NCBI RefSeq assembly: GCF_014295035.1
Contig: NZ_CP060404.1
Coordinates: 434,001-498,000 of the forward strand
Source of the DNA: Streptomyces buecherae
GTDB lineage: Bacteria; Actinomycetota; Actinomycetes; Streptomycetales; Streptomycetaceae
Length of the DNA: 64,000 nt
Direction: 5' to 3'
Shown here: piece after piece, positions 46,501-54,973 of the stretch
Layout of the letters: the number at the start of each line of letters is the position of its first letter
Numbering within the stretch: position 1 is the first letter of the stretch
Made by a program: the position numbers and the translations under genes
The notes under the pieces: generated by a model
Databases searched by the model: none
What the model was told of the DNA's origin: nothing
What the model saw: only the letters and a program-made list of their open reading frames with translations

Positions 46501-48259
46501 CTACGCGATGACCACCAATGCCGACGGCTCGGTCAACCAGGGCGGGATCGACACGTTCGCGAACTCGGTCGTGGAGTTCCTGCGGACCTACGGGTTCGAC
46601 GGCGCCGACATCGACTTCGAGTACCCCACGGTCCTTGAGGACACCGGCAATCCGACCGACTGGGCGGTGTCGAACCCGCGCCGCAAGGGTCTGCCCACGG
46701 CGTACGCCGCGTTGATGAAGACGCTGCGGGACTCGCTGAACCGGGCTTCGGTCGCGGACAACAAGTACTACCTGCTCACCTCGGCGTCGTCGGCCTCCGG
46801 CTACCTGGCCCGCGGGATGGCGAACCAGACCTCGCTGGACTACCAGGACTTCACCAACCTGATGGCCTACGACTACCACGGCACCTGGAACGACGTCGTG
46901 GGTCCGAACGCGGCGCTGTTCGACGACGGCAAGGACCCGGAACTGGCCGATCAGTACGCCACTCCGGAGTACGGCAAGATCGGCTACTTCAACACCGACT
47001 GGGCGATGAAGTACATGCGCGGCGCGATGCAGGCCGGGCGCGTCAACATCGGTGTGCCCTACTACACGCGCGGCTGGAAGAACGTCACCGGCGGTACGAA
47101 CGGTCTGTGGGGCACGTCGCAGAAGCCGAACGGCTGCGAACCGGGTACGGGCGTCAAGCGGCCGTGTGGTGACGGCGCCTTCGGCATCGACAACATCTGG
47201 CACGACGAGACCAACAACGGCAGCGAGCTGGGCTCCGGGACCAACCCGCTGTGGCACACCAAGAACCTGGAGAAGAACATCACGCCGCTCTACGCACCCA
47301 GCGTCGGGCTGAAGCCGGAGACCGACAGCACCGACCGGCGCACGGGCCAGTACACCCGGCACTGGGACGACACCACGAAGACGTCGTGGCTGTGGAACGC
47401 CGAGAAGAAGGTGTTCCTGTCCACCGAGGACGAGCAGGGCATCGACGCGGTCGCCGAGCTGGTCAAGTCGACCGGCGCGGGCGGCGTGATGATGTGGGAA
47501 CTCGGCGGCGACTACGACTGCCCGGCGGAGATCCAGCCGGACACCCCCTGCGGGATGGGATACACGCTGACCACCCGGCTGAACGAGAAACTCGGCAACA
47601 CCGGCGCCTACGACAACGACCTGCGCACCGGCAGCGTCGGTGTCGCACCGAAGGTGACCGCCAACCTGAGCGTCGAGATGGTCAACTACCCGACCGCCAC
47701 GGCGAACCTGTGGCCGTTGCAGCCGACCGTCCGGATCGCCAACAACACCGGGCGCACGCTCGGCGGCGGCAAGGACACGAAGCTGGCGTTCGACATTCCG
47801 GCCTCGACGTCACCGCTGGTCAAGGACGCCAACTGGCAGACCGACGCCCAAGGTGGCCAGTGGAAGCTGGCGCCCGGTACGACGTTCCACCGGGTCAGCA
47901 CGACGCTGGACTACTGCCAGATCATCCCGGCCGGGAAGTCGCTCGACCTGCCGATCATCTACTTCCTCCCGATCACCGGTCCGGTGAACACGAGCCTGTC
48001 GATCGGCGGCACGGCGTACGCGCCGGTGACCGACAACCTCAAGGGACTCGGTACGGCGACCCCGCCGGCCGGTGGCTGTACTGCCGCGAACTGGGACGCG
48101 ACCAAGATCTACTCCCCGGCCAGCCAGCCGATCGAGCAGACCACGGTCAAGTACAACGGCAAGGTCTGGAAGGCCAAGTGGGAGACGAAGGGCAGCGCCC
48201 CGGGCACCGGGGCCGACGCCGACCACGAGCCCTGGAAGCTGATCGGCAGCGCCAGCTGA
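43535..48259 (+). CDS. Secreted CdtB-like nuclease / pseudo-SGNH / FG-GAP / GH18 chitinase / chitin-binding fusion
   Basis: 1574 residues from TTG 43535 (GGGGAG upstream; TTG 43502 adds 11). Signal peptide MFRRLVAAVVAVAGLAATLV, ending PATAHA. Domain 1 (about 30-290) is a CdtB-type DNase I fold: SWNMQG, KWNNGVQ, LQEAGPHPP, ARFGNEWYFTVHGLSGGGGD (His183), GGDFNVDPD (Asp221), GELDYFV and SDHWPV (His279), the catalytic His/Asp set of cytolethal distending toxin B. Domain 2 (about 297-515) is SGNH-like, but the GDS nucleophile is GDG (Gly307) and GTND is GTVD; Asp488/His491 remain. Then five FG-GAP repeats with DxxGDGxxD (about 535-772), a Thr/Lys/Pro linker, a GH18 chitinase (about 889-1360) with DGADIDFEYP (Glu1029), a beta-sandwich (about 1375-1500) and a CBM5/12-like chitin-binding end (about 1516-1574). 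Likely a secreted chitin-targeting effector. Toxicity is not shown. Confidence 0.9.
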   Translation: MFRRLVAAVVAVAGLAATLVVPATAHATDFPAASTPLVSWNMQGGNNRDENGSKWNNGVQRLAMQVPIVMLQEAGPHPPSNSVAQPSQTFTTVDSQGASHQFTVLHHTWTIGAGYRNAIPTREVYFLPTEDDASNPRRIGGRVNIALVLSEAPDELIVVGNPVDAGRNALGARFGNEWYFTVHGLSGGGGDSGAMLNAIDDRVEALGNQRGVTYHATVGGDFNVDPDRLAERDGYPPTMRIRSSGRTTHQNGGELDYFVTTHFDNERAVTVQDGLGSDHWPVQHGQLNAAGPTSSIDELRVMPTGDGITAGVHSTNDSGFRDHLKTSAKGLTFLAVLGGLASAIFKRTDFVGELKNGEGGDPDHMGFDGKGIDDIKAESIPALRRLRPNVMTLVAGTVDLAGGADGTATARKTQGFLEEIYRASPTTTVLLGTLPPSTNPTYQARIADYNSALRAIAYAKIKSGARLVLVDLGSVTPQDITHEIYPTDAGHQKIAHAFAQGLQIAILQRMLTSRSYDWEPLGKIRDAAPAGSKIAFPDLNGDGKADYAVVGTDGKVTGWRNDDPRKPAVSLGDISPADRGDNPDKVYFADMDGDGKDDYIRILSQADSPTGVAAMRVSRNTSSGGKVSWGSATIVANNLGYEPEMYFSDLDGDHRADLVTLNRMSFPSAWLNKGKGMPTPGGWEDVEGFATPGESPAAQVAFADITGDGKADTVRVEYMTGEVRAWENTGAPWTVTTGWKSLGVIRDDDPFPGTFGAFADLDGDGIKDFVVPRSGTTAKPAAKSTAQTPPKTATKAAAASGDGDVEGWLVPSYGDGSRTDGGAGDLSVNGGVGDPMESHPGGDDGGPRPDASGDCRPEGLAATPGVATPYCKVYQSDGREWLGQGRDRRVVGYFNSGRTGADGTPHYLVKNIPWSKVTHLNYAFASVENNKIKVDANATQKEWPGEAGAEMDPSLPYKGHFNLLTKYKRLHPRVKTLISVGGWAGSGGFYAMTTNADGSVNQGGIDTFANSVVEFLRTYGFDGADIDFEYPTVLEDTGNPTDWAVSNPRRKGLPTAYAALMKTLRDSLNRASVADNKYYLLTSASSASGYLARGMANQTSLDYQDFTNLMAYDYHGTWNDVVGPNAALFDDGKDPELADQYATPEYGKIGYFNTDWAMKYMRGAMQAGRVNIGVPYYTRGWKNVTGGTNGLWGTSQKPNGCEPGTGVKRPCGDGAFGIDNIWHDETNNGSELGSGTNPLWHTKNLEKNITPLYAPSVGLKPETDSTDRRTGQYTRHWDDTTKTSWLWNAEKKVFLSTEDEQGIDAVAELVKSTGAGGVMMWELGGDYDCPAEIQPDTPCGMGYTLTTRLNEKLGNTGAYDNDLRTGSVGVAPKVTANLSVEMVNYPTATANLWPLQPTVRIANNTGRTLGGGKDTKLAFDIPASTSPLVKDANWQTDAQGGQWKLAPGTTFHRVSTTLDYCQIIPAGKSLDLPIIYFLPITGPVNTSLSIGGTAYAPVTDNLKGLGTATPPAGGCTAANWDATKIYSPASQPIEQTTVKYNGKVWKAKWETKGSAPGTGADADHEPWKLIGSAS

Positions 48260-48307
48260 CCGTTCCCAGCCACCCAGTCTGACACTCCGCCTCTTGATCA
48301 AACACCC

Positions 48308-48379
48308 GGAGAGTGCTTCCGACCTGCGTCGATGGGACCGTTCCAAGGTCCGGTTGGCTCACGGAAAGAAGCACTCTCC
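48308..48379. repeat. 12-bp perfect inverted repeat after the CdtB-chitinase gene
   Basis: GGAGAGTGCTTC (48308-48319) and its exact complement (48368-48379) flank 48 bp that contain a further GGACC/GGTCC stem. Lies 49 bp past the stop codon. It could be a long-loop terminator or the ends of a 72-bp MITE-like element. No target duplication seen. Confidence 0.6.
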
Positions 48380-48508
48380 CGGTGCGCGAGCGTGTCGGGT
48401 CCTCCCCGCGTGCTCGTGTCGCGGGTGGTGGCGGTTGGGTGGCCTCACGGGCGGGGTGGGGCATGGGTCGAGACGTCAGCAGGGGGCGCTGACGGCCCCC
48501 TCGAACGG

Positions 48509-49021
48509 TCAACCCAGCCACTCGGCGAGAAGCGCGTAGTCGTCATCGGTGAGGCCAGTGCGGGCATCAACCCGGTGGACCACAGCGCGTCCCGCATGAT
48601 GGGAGGCGATCCAGGCGCGATCCGTCTCCGTGACCTCGTCATCGACCCATACGAACGGCCGCCCCGCCGCCCAGTCGACAAGGGCACGGGTCTTCCAGTG
48701 CAACCCGTCGCGTTCGTCCTGATCATCGAGGTCGGACGGCTCTGGCCAGACCACCACGGCAAGCCGCTGAAGACCGAGCAGCGGAGCGATGCACTCGTTT
48801 GCCTCATCCATCCACGTGGTGGCCCAGACCACCTCACAGGGGAGGGCAGCCAGCCTGGCCCCGTGCTGGGGATCGATCCTGGTCAGTAGTGGGTTCGCAC
48901 CGTCCCCCCGCAGAGCGGGACCCAGCTCATAGGTCGGGTACTGCTGCGGCTCCGCCCCGAACGGAATCAGCGGTCCGTCGACGTCGAGGAACAGCAGCGG
49001 AAGCCGCGCAGAGCCAGTCAC
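48509..49021 (-). CDS. HAD-like hydrolase (SAK/HAD_2-type)
   Basis: 170 residues from GTG 49021; the frame is open further upstream but that part is not conserved-looking. LPLLFLDVDGPLIPFG is the HAD nucleophile motif (DxD), VVWATTWMDEAN is the Thr/Ser motif, and FVWVDDEVTETDRAW supplies the acidic metal residues. The pattern fits the small actinobacterial HAD group related to the HAD part of Swiss-army-knife RNA-repair proteins. The substrate is unknown. The Shine-Dalgarno is poor. Confidence 0.8.
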   Translation of the reverse strand: MTGSARLPLLFLDVDGPLIPFGAEPQQYPTYELGPALRGDGANPLLTRIDPQHGARLAALPCEVVWATTWMDEANECIAPLLGLQRLAVVVWPEPSDLDDQDERDGLHWKTRALVDWAAGRPFVWVDDEVTETDRAWIASHHAGRAVVHRVDARTGLTDDDYALLAEWLG

Positions 49022-49333
49022 AGCAGCAGAGGATAGCGGGGCGCCCACTGTTGGCCGCTTCACGAGAGGGCTGTTGAGCAGCCCCGCTGCTTGTCGGCAC
49101 CGGCGATGTGATTGACCGCTCCTTGCTGACGGTCCTGCTGTGTCGCAGGTTCTGGGGGCGGAAAGTGCCGGAGCTTCGGGTTCTTCGCTCCGGATCAGTC
49201 CGGCCAGCATGGCGAGGGAAGGGCTCTCGGTCTCGGCGTTCAGCGCGTTCAGCCCCGCCTGTCACCGGCAATGACCCCGTCGAGCAGGCGGCCAGAACCT
49301 GGCCGCCGTCCGCTTCGGCACGGCCGCCTGATC
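49022..49333. other. 312-bp gap, no gene seen
   Basis: Between the flavin reductase and HAD genes. Open frames here show no recognisable similarity. It presumably holds the HAD promoter. Confidence 0.4.
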
Positions 49334-50029
49334 TCAGTTGGGTGCCGTATCGGCGAGTGCGGGCTCCGCGGCAGGCGCCTCGACGTCGCGGGGTGTCTGG
49401 GTGCGGTAGGAGTGGCCGAGTTCCGGACCGAGCCCGAAGTAGTGGCGGAAGCTGTAAATGAGCGGGCTCCAGGCGGCGGGGTCGATGTGGTCGGTGCCCG
49501 GAACGACGATGCGGGAGTCGGCGTGCACCCTGCACACGACGGCCTCGACAATGACGAAGTCCCCGGAGGCATCCGGCTGCACCCGCTTGGCGCGGGCCTC
49601 CAGTTGGATCGGGCATCCGGCGACGCGAGGCGGCCGAACCAGATGGGACGGCTCGCTGGTCATGCCGGCCGCGGCGAACTTGTCCGGCTCGAAGCGGCAG
49701 CCCCTGGGCTTGGTCGCGGGCACCGGGTTCCGGCCGGTCAGCGGCGCCAGCCGCTCCACCGCCGGCCACTGGGCGGGGGCCGGCAGGTTGATGACCAGGT
49801 CGGGGCGGCTACCGAGGTTGTACGCGGTCTGCCCCTCACTGCCCAGTCCGATCACCACCGTCCGCCCGAGGGCCCAGGCGGAGGATATGGGGGCGAGGTT
49901 GAACGAGCCGTTCTCGTTCTCTGTCGACAGGAGCACCACTGGCGTCCCGAAGTACAGGATGCTCGGCTCGATCTCCAGGTGGGTGGCGGCTGTCGGTGCG
50001 GGCAGGGTGCTGGGAGGTGCGGTGTTCAT
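49334..50029 (-). CDS. Flavin reductase-like (FMN-binding split-barrel) protein
   Basis: 231 residues from ATG 50029. LYFGTPVVLLSTENENGSFNLAPISSAWALGRTVVIG is the flavin-reductase N-terminal barrel with the FMN-binding Ser/Thr stretch. LVINLPAPAQWPAVERLAPLTG and SGDFVIVEAVVCRVHAD are further family segments. It probably binds FMN and reduces flavin or a small substrate. No monooxygenase partner is adjacent. Confidence 0.85.
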   Translation of the reverse strand: MNTAPPSTLPAPTAATHLEIEPSILYFGTPVVLLSTENENGSFNLAPISSAWALGRTVVIGLGSEGQTAYNLGSRPDLVINLPAPAQWPAVERLAPLTGRNPVPATKPRGCRFEPDKFAAAGMTSEPSHLVRPPRVAGCPIQLEARAKRVQPDASGDFVIVEAVVCRVHADSRIVVPGTDHIDPAAWSPLIYSFRHYFGLGPELGHSYRTQTPRDVEAPAAEPALADTAPN

Positions 50030-51942
50030 GGCGAGCAGCCTAGGTTTCGGTTGTTTCGGCCGGTGCCGAAGTGTCCCAGGTGACGATGGACCACGTGGAC
50101 AGAGCCGGAGAGCCGGGTGCGATGCCAGGCGACCGCCAGGCTTGAGAGGCCCTCACCGGCTGCTGCGCGGTACCGGCCACAACCGACAGCGAACCCCGCC
50201 ACAGGTGATGTCCACTGAGGCACACCCACGCACCGCGGGTGCCGTGCGTGCCATGCGTGCCATGCGCACCGTGGGCGCCGGGCGTGCCGTGCGTGCCCGT
50301 CGATCGGTGCGTCATGAGTTGTGCGGGAGCGTCGAGGGGCTGCCGCCGCTCGCGCCGCACCCCGAACGACGCGCTCCGGCGATCGAGAGCCGGCGCGTAC
50401 GCCCGGACCACCCGCCTCGGGCGAGGTCGCGTCGGCGTGCGACGCTCCGGCGTACGCCCGAACGTCGCGCGGGCCCGAGGCCGGGTTCGGATATCGGAGC
50501 GCTCAGGCGTGCGCGGTGGAGGGGCGGCCGGCGCGAGCGGGGCCGGGAGCCGCGTCGCCGGGGGCGCGGGCCGGGCGGGTGCAGGGAGAACGCGTCCGCG
50601 TGGGCCGGAGAGCCGGCCGGCAGTTTTGGCCCGCAACCGAGCAAATCGTAGTGGCCTCTGCCAGCCGACAACGTTATCCTTTCGCTTTTCTCCTGGGCGG
50701 CGTCGAAAATGCGACAGCCCCTCTCGGGAGGGGGCTCATGGCAGTACCGCAGCGCACCACCCGGCGCAAGATGGCGAATGCGGCCAGCTCATCTCCTGTT
50801 GACGTGCGACTTTCGATCGGGATCGCTCTTGACCGAATAATCTCCGTCCCCCCAAGAGCACTGGTCAGCGGGGCGCGCATCGACCACCGCACATCCTTTC
50901 GAGGGCCGTCAGCAGTCAAATACTTACGAGTAACGACTAGCGGGAAACCATCCGCATCGTCCGCAACAGAGGTTTCGATGCCTACTGCCGAGTAAGGAAA
51001 TGGGGCACGAAATCAACCCCCACGTCACCAGGCAGTGTTGCGATCTCGCGGCGAGGCGTGAAGACTGTCCGCCGGGCTTGGGTGGCGTGAAAGCGTCGGA
51101 ACGCTCATCGTTGGCACCATCAGACACACCCGCGTTCAAACCCAAGCGTTTTCGTCGGTCTTTTTCGGGCACTCTTTGCCAGTGCGTTGTGCGCTCAGCG
51201 TTCGACGGATTGAGCACGTACCGATTGATCGACGGGAGAGGACACCGCAGACACGTTTCGCAGAAGGGGGCTTCTGGCGGGGTGTGTGCGGGGAGGAGGC
51301 GAGCCGCGGTGGCGTGACCACCGCGTGCCCGTGGTAAGGGCAGGCCGAAGGAGGGGGCTTCGTCGGCTTGCGCGGTCCATGATCAGGGGTTCGGAGGGGA
51401 TGGTCCCAATGGCATGCGCCACGGGGCGGCAAGGGGTTCGACTCAGGGAAGAGGAAGGGGGCGTGGCATGGGAGACCGCGCCCCCACCCGAGGGGTGAGC
51501 GGCAGGCGGGTCCGTATGCCGCGACCGCCGGCGAACGGGTGTCGGCGGCGCCGGCCGCGCTGACCGCGCTTCCGCGACGCCGGCGCCGGGGCGGTGCGGC
51601 GGCTTCGTCGAGCATCACGGCGTGGCACCGGTGGCGAATCGCCGACACCGGCGCACTCCAGTGCCGCCGGCGTACTCCGGTACCGCGTGCCACGCGGGCG
51701 CGCGGCGCGAAAAGGGTTCGGTCTCCCGTTCCAGCCGCCTATTCGACACATCTTTTTGCCGGGCGAAGATTTCCGCCTGCCCGTATTCGCTTTTCCGTCG
51801 CGCCGCTCTTTCGCGTACCACGCGACGGATATGCGGGAACACCGCCGCGTTCGTGGGCGTGACCGCATCTGATCGGAACGGCCAGCCCTGCCGTTCCATT
51901 CCCCTGTCCACTCCCGAGGAATCAAGCAGAAGTCGGGCAGAT
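50030..51942. other. About 1.9-kb poorly coding region upstream of the NRPS operon
   Basis: The stretch has no gene that I can support firmly. Parts (about 50640-51200 and 51720-51955) are less GC-rich than the rest. 50231-50300 is a degenerate 9-bp tandem repeat (GTGCCGTGC/GTGCCATGC type). One short frame with a good Shine-Dalgarno (50738-50995) is listed separately. The rest may be decayed sequence or regulatory leader. Confidence 0.5.
50738..50995 (+). CDS. Possible 85-residue small ORF
   Basis: ATG 50738 is preceded by GGGAGGGGG at good spacing. The predicted product starts MAVPQRTTRRKMANAAS; the MAVPxR start recalls ribosomal protein L32, but nothing after it fits, and the L32 zinc Cys residues are absent. 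Third positions are not GC-biased, unlike all neighbours, which argues for foreign or non-coding DNA. Kept only because of the strong Shine-Dalgarno. Confidence 0.25.
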   Translation: MAVPQRTTRRKMANAASSSPVDVRLSIGIALDRIISVPPRALVSGARIDHRTSFRGPSAVKYLRVTTSGKPSASSATEVSMPTAE

Positions 51943-51991
51943 ATGTGAACGACCTGTGATAAAAGTCTGTGGTGGAGGATGGCGTTCACAT
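51943..51991. promoter_or_regulatory. Inverted repeat flanking the probable P450-NRPS operon promoter
   Basis: ATGTGAACG (51943-51951) and its exact complement (51983-51991) are separated by 31 nt containing a TGATAAAA stretch that could serve as a -10 region. About 90 bp upstream of the P450 GTG. Looks like a two-site operator. Confidence 0.5.
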
Positions 51992-52081
51992 CTTTCGAGG
52001 TCCATCGGCGTCGACGACTGGCGCATGCGTCCAACCGGCGAGGCATCAGCCTCTCCGGAAGTCCACACTGAAGGGGGATCG

Positions 52082-53308
52082 GTGACCGGCAGCAGGGCGA
52101 GTGAGGCGCCGTTCGTGTACGAGGAACTGGTCAGCCGGTGGGAGGGCCTGCGGGAGGGCGCACCGGTGCGCTACGACGAGCAGCGGAAAACGTGGTTGGT
52201 GACCGATCACGAAAACGTCGCCAAGGTGCTCTCCGACCCGAAGGCTTTCTCCTCCGACTTCTCCGGGCTGACCCCCACCCAGGAGGACTTCGAGGTTTTC
52301 CGTCAGGGCAACTTCGTGGGCATGGACCCGCCCCGCCACCGCACCCTGCGTGCCCTCGTCAGCCAGGGCTTCACGCCCCGCGTGGTGACCGACCTCGAAC
52401 CGAGAATTCACGCGATCACCGAGGAACTGCTCGACGCCGTCGACGGCCAGGACCAGTTCGACGCCGTGGACGCCCTGGCCTATCCGCTGCCCATCATCGT
52501 CATCGCCGAGTTACTGGGCATACCCGTCAGCGACCGGCCGCTGTTCCAGGAGTGGGCGACCACGCTGTTCGGCGGGGACGACCTCGGCGACATGCTGGAC
52601 ATGGCCGACATCGAGCGGGCGCTGAAGGCCATCGCGCCCACCGTGCGCGAGATGAACGGTTACTTCCTGGACCACATTCGCCACCACCGCAAGAACCCCG
52701 GCGACGACCTGACCAGCAAGCTGATCGGGGCCGAGGCGGAGGGAACGCGGCTGAGCGACCAGGAGATCGTCGGTTTCGTGGCCCTGCTGCTGGTCGCCGG
52801 GCACATCACCACCACCGCCCTGCTGGGCAACGCCCTGCTCTGCTTCGACCGGCACCCCGACACGGTCGCGCCGCTGCGGGCCGACCCCGGCCTGCTGCCC
52901 AGGACCGCCGAGGAGGTGCTGCGCTTCCTGCCGCCGTTCCCCGAGTTGGGCCGCCGCACCACCCGGGAGGTCGAGCTGAGCGGCGCGGTCATCCCGGCCG
53001 ACGCCCTCGTGACGGCCCACCTGGGCGCCGCCAACCGCGACCGGGCCCGGTTCGCCGACGCCGAGACCTTCGACCCGGCCCGCGACCCCAACCCCCACCT
53101 GACCTTCGGCCACGGCATCCACTTCTGTTTCGGTGCCCCGCTGGCCAGGCTGGAGGCCCGGATCGCCCTGCGGCTGCTGTTCGACCGGTTCTCCGACCTC
53201 GCCGTAGCCGACCGCGACGCCGTCGTGACGCAGAACCCGGCCGTCATCGTCGGCGCCCGCCACCTGCCGCTGCGCGTGCGGCGGGCCCCGCGTCGTACCG
53301 CCGGATAG
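52082..53308 (+). CDS. Cytochrome P450 of the NRPS operon
   Basis: 408 residues from GTG 52082, chosen for AAGGGGG four bases upstream; the open frame further upstream is not P450-like. The ExxR motif is in AEEVLRFLPPFPELGRR, and the haem loop FGHGIHFCFGAPLARLEARI carries Cys349. The oxygen-activation motif in helix I reads LVAGHITTTALLGN: His241-Ile242-Thr243, so the usual acidic residue before Thr (AGxET/GxDT) is replaced by Ile. Some P450s acting on carrier-bound substrates have AGHITT-like motifs (general recollection). It probably oxidises an amino acid or the peptide of the downstream NRPS. First gene of the operon, 157 bp before the next. Confidence 0.88.
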   Translation: MTGSRASEAPFVYEELVSRWEGLREGAPVRYDEQRKTWLVTDHENVAKVLSDPKAFSSDFSGLTPTQEDFEVFRQGNFVGMDPPRHRTLRALVSQGFTPRVVTDLEPRIHAITEELLDAVDGQDQFDAVDALAYPLPIIVIAELLGIPVSDRPLFQEWATTLFGGDDLGDMLDMADIERALKAIAPTVREMNGYFLDHIRHHRKNPGDDLTSKLIGAEAEGTRLSDQEIVGFVALLLVAGHITTTALLGNALLCFDRHPDTVAPLRADPGLLPRTAEEVLRFLPPFPELGRRTTREVELSGAVIPADALVTAHLGAANRDRARFADAETFDPARDPNPHLTFGHGIHFCFGAPLARLEARIALRLLFDRFSDLAVADRDAVVTQNPAVIVGARHLPLRVRRAPRRTAG

Positions 53309-53465
53309 GCGGGTCCGCGGTCGTCGACCGGGCCCGCCCGAGGAAGGCCGGCCACCCGGCGGTGGCCGGTCGGGAGTGGCGTGCGCGCCGCGCCCCACCG
53401 GGGCCGCTGCCGCGCCAGGCGGGCGCGCCGCTCCCCTGAGTATCGAGTACCAGGAGTTTCGTCCC

Positions 53466-54821
53466 ATGTCCCACGTCCCCACCATCCCGAGCGCCAGCCG
53501 GCGACCGCGCCCGATATCCGGCCCCCTGACGCAGTTACTGACCCACCTCGCGCACGCCCATCGGGTGCCCGGGGCCCAACTCGCCGTCCACGTCGACTCG
53601 GTGACGCACACCGCGCACACCGGGCACGCGGACGCCGCGACAGGCGAGCCGTTCACCGCCGAGACGGCGGTCCCGATCGGCAGCGTCACCAAGACCTACA
53701 CGGCCACGGCCCTGATGATCCTGGTCGCCGACGGGGACATCGACCTGGACGACCCGGTGGCCGACCACGTGGCGGAACTGCGGCACGCGCCGCGGTTCAC
53801 CGTGCGCCAACTGCTCGGCCACACGGCCGGGCTGCCGACCGGCCCCGACTCGGACGAGGCGGCGGCGCTGAGCACGGCGCGCTACCTGTCCGCGCACTGC
53901 GCCGCCGCGGACGCGGTGGGCGCGCCCGGCTCCGGCTTCTCCTACTCCAACGCCGGCTACGTCGCCGCGGGACGGGTCGTCGAGGCGGTGACCGGGATGC
54001 CGTGGGAACAGGCCGTGCGGACGTTGGTCCTCGAACCCCTGGGGACGGTCCCCGCGTTCGTGGGCGACCGGTCACCGCGCCGGCCGGTCGCCGGCGGGCA
54101 CTCCGTCCACGCGTCAACCGGCCGGGCGCTTCCCGTACGGCAGACGCTGGCGCCGGTGGAGGCCCCGGCGGGTGCCCTGCTGGCGAGCGCGCTGGACCTG
54201 CTCGCCCTGGGCCGCGCGGTCGCCGGGCACGGGCCCGCCTCGGTGCTGGCGCCCGAGGTCGCCGAGGAGATGCGCCGCCCCGTGGCGGGGGCCGACCCCG
54301 GCGTCCTGGCGGACGGCTGGGGCTCTGGCCTCGCGCTCTTCCGGGAGGGCACCACGCTGTGGTGCGGCCACGACGGCAACGCGCAGGGCACCTCCTGTCA
54401 CGTGAGGGCCGAGCCGGAGCTGGGCGCGGTGGTGGCCCTCACCTGCAACGGCGGGAACGGCACCGAGCTGTGGCACGCGTTGGCCGACGGCCTGGCCGAC
54501 ATCACCGGGCTGCGGGTCCCCACCGCCGCCAGGGTCCCCGAGCGGGGCCGCGCCGTGCCTCTCCCCCAGTGCGCCGGGACGTACCGCAACGGCGCACTGG
54601 AGTACCGCGTCACGGCGGACGCCGAGGGCGCGCTCGCGCTGTCCGTGGGCGGCGACACCCCGGCGCCGCTGGTCTGCTACCCGGACCTCACCTGTGACCT
54701 GGTCGAGCCGGATTCCGGCCGGCACCTGCCCGGCGGTCGCTTCCTGCGCGATCCCGACAGCGGCGCCGTCGACCGGGTGCAGATCTCCGGTCGCACCGCG
54801 CGCCGCACCGCCGACGTCTGA
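53466..54821 (+). CDS. PBP-type (SurE-like) stand-alone thioesterase/cyclase candidate, serine beta-lactamase fold
   Basis: 451 residues from ATG 53466 (AGGAG nine bases upstream). Penicillin-binding-protein catalytic motifs are all present: Ser73-x2-Lys76 in IGSVTKTY, Tyr160-x-Asn162 in SYSNAGY, and His302-x-Gly304 in GHDGNAQG. Length and motif spacing follow the PBP-type thioesterases (SurE family: Ser63, Lys66, Tyr154, Asn156, His305), which off-load and macrocyclise nonribosomal peptides in trans. The C-terminal about 110 residues ([14 protein letters not shown] onward) look like the lipocalin-like domain of that group. Direct position before an NRPS with an epimerisation domain supports this over a D-amino-acid peptidase. 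No signal peptide, as expected for a cytosolic cyclase. Confidence 0.8.
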   Translation: MSHVPTIPSASRRPRPISGPLTQLLTHLAHAHRVPGAQLAVHVDSVTHTAHTGHADAATGEPFTAETAVPIGSVTKTYTATALMILVADGDIDLDDPVADHVAELRHAPRFTVRQLLGHTAGLPTGPDSDEAAALSTARYLSAHCAAADAVGAPGSGFSYSNAGYVAAGRVVEAVTGMPWEQAVRTLVLEPLGTVPAFVGDRSPRRPVAGGHSVHASTGRALPVRQTLAPVEAPAGALLASALDLLALGRAVAGHGPASVLAPEVAEEMRRPVAGADPGVLADGWGSGLALFREGTTLWCGHDGNAQGTSCHVRAEPELGAVVALTCNGGNGTELWHALADGLADITGLRVPTAARVPERGRAVPLPQCAGTYRNGALEYRVTADAEGALALSVGGDTPAPLVCYPDLTCDLVEPDSGRHLPGGRFLRDPDSGAVDRVQISGRTARRTADV

Positions 54822-54973
54822 CGCCCGCTCCCCGCCGCGCTCGGGACGATCCCCGGACACCGTCCCGCCCCGAGCCGGCCCCTTCGCCGAGCCCCCCGCC
54901 GTCCGCGACGGCTGCCGCGGGGCGCGCCGGCGCCACGCCGTACCTTTCGTCCCCGCCGAGAAGGATCACCGCC

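Noticed and set aside
50231..50300. Collagen-like Gly-Thr-His/Gly-Ala-His repeat protein on the minus strand
   Set aside because: The peptide repeat comes from a degenerate 9-bp DNA repeat; the frame lacks a supported start and the flanks are not protein-like.
50738..50995. Ribosomal protein L32 (rpmF) paralogue
   Set aside because: Only the first residues MAVPxR resemble L32. The zinc-binding Cys residues and the Arg-rich body are absent.
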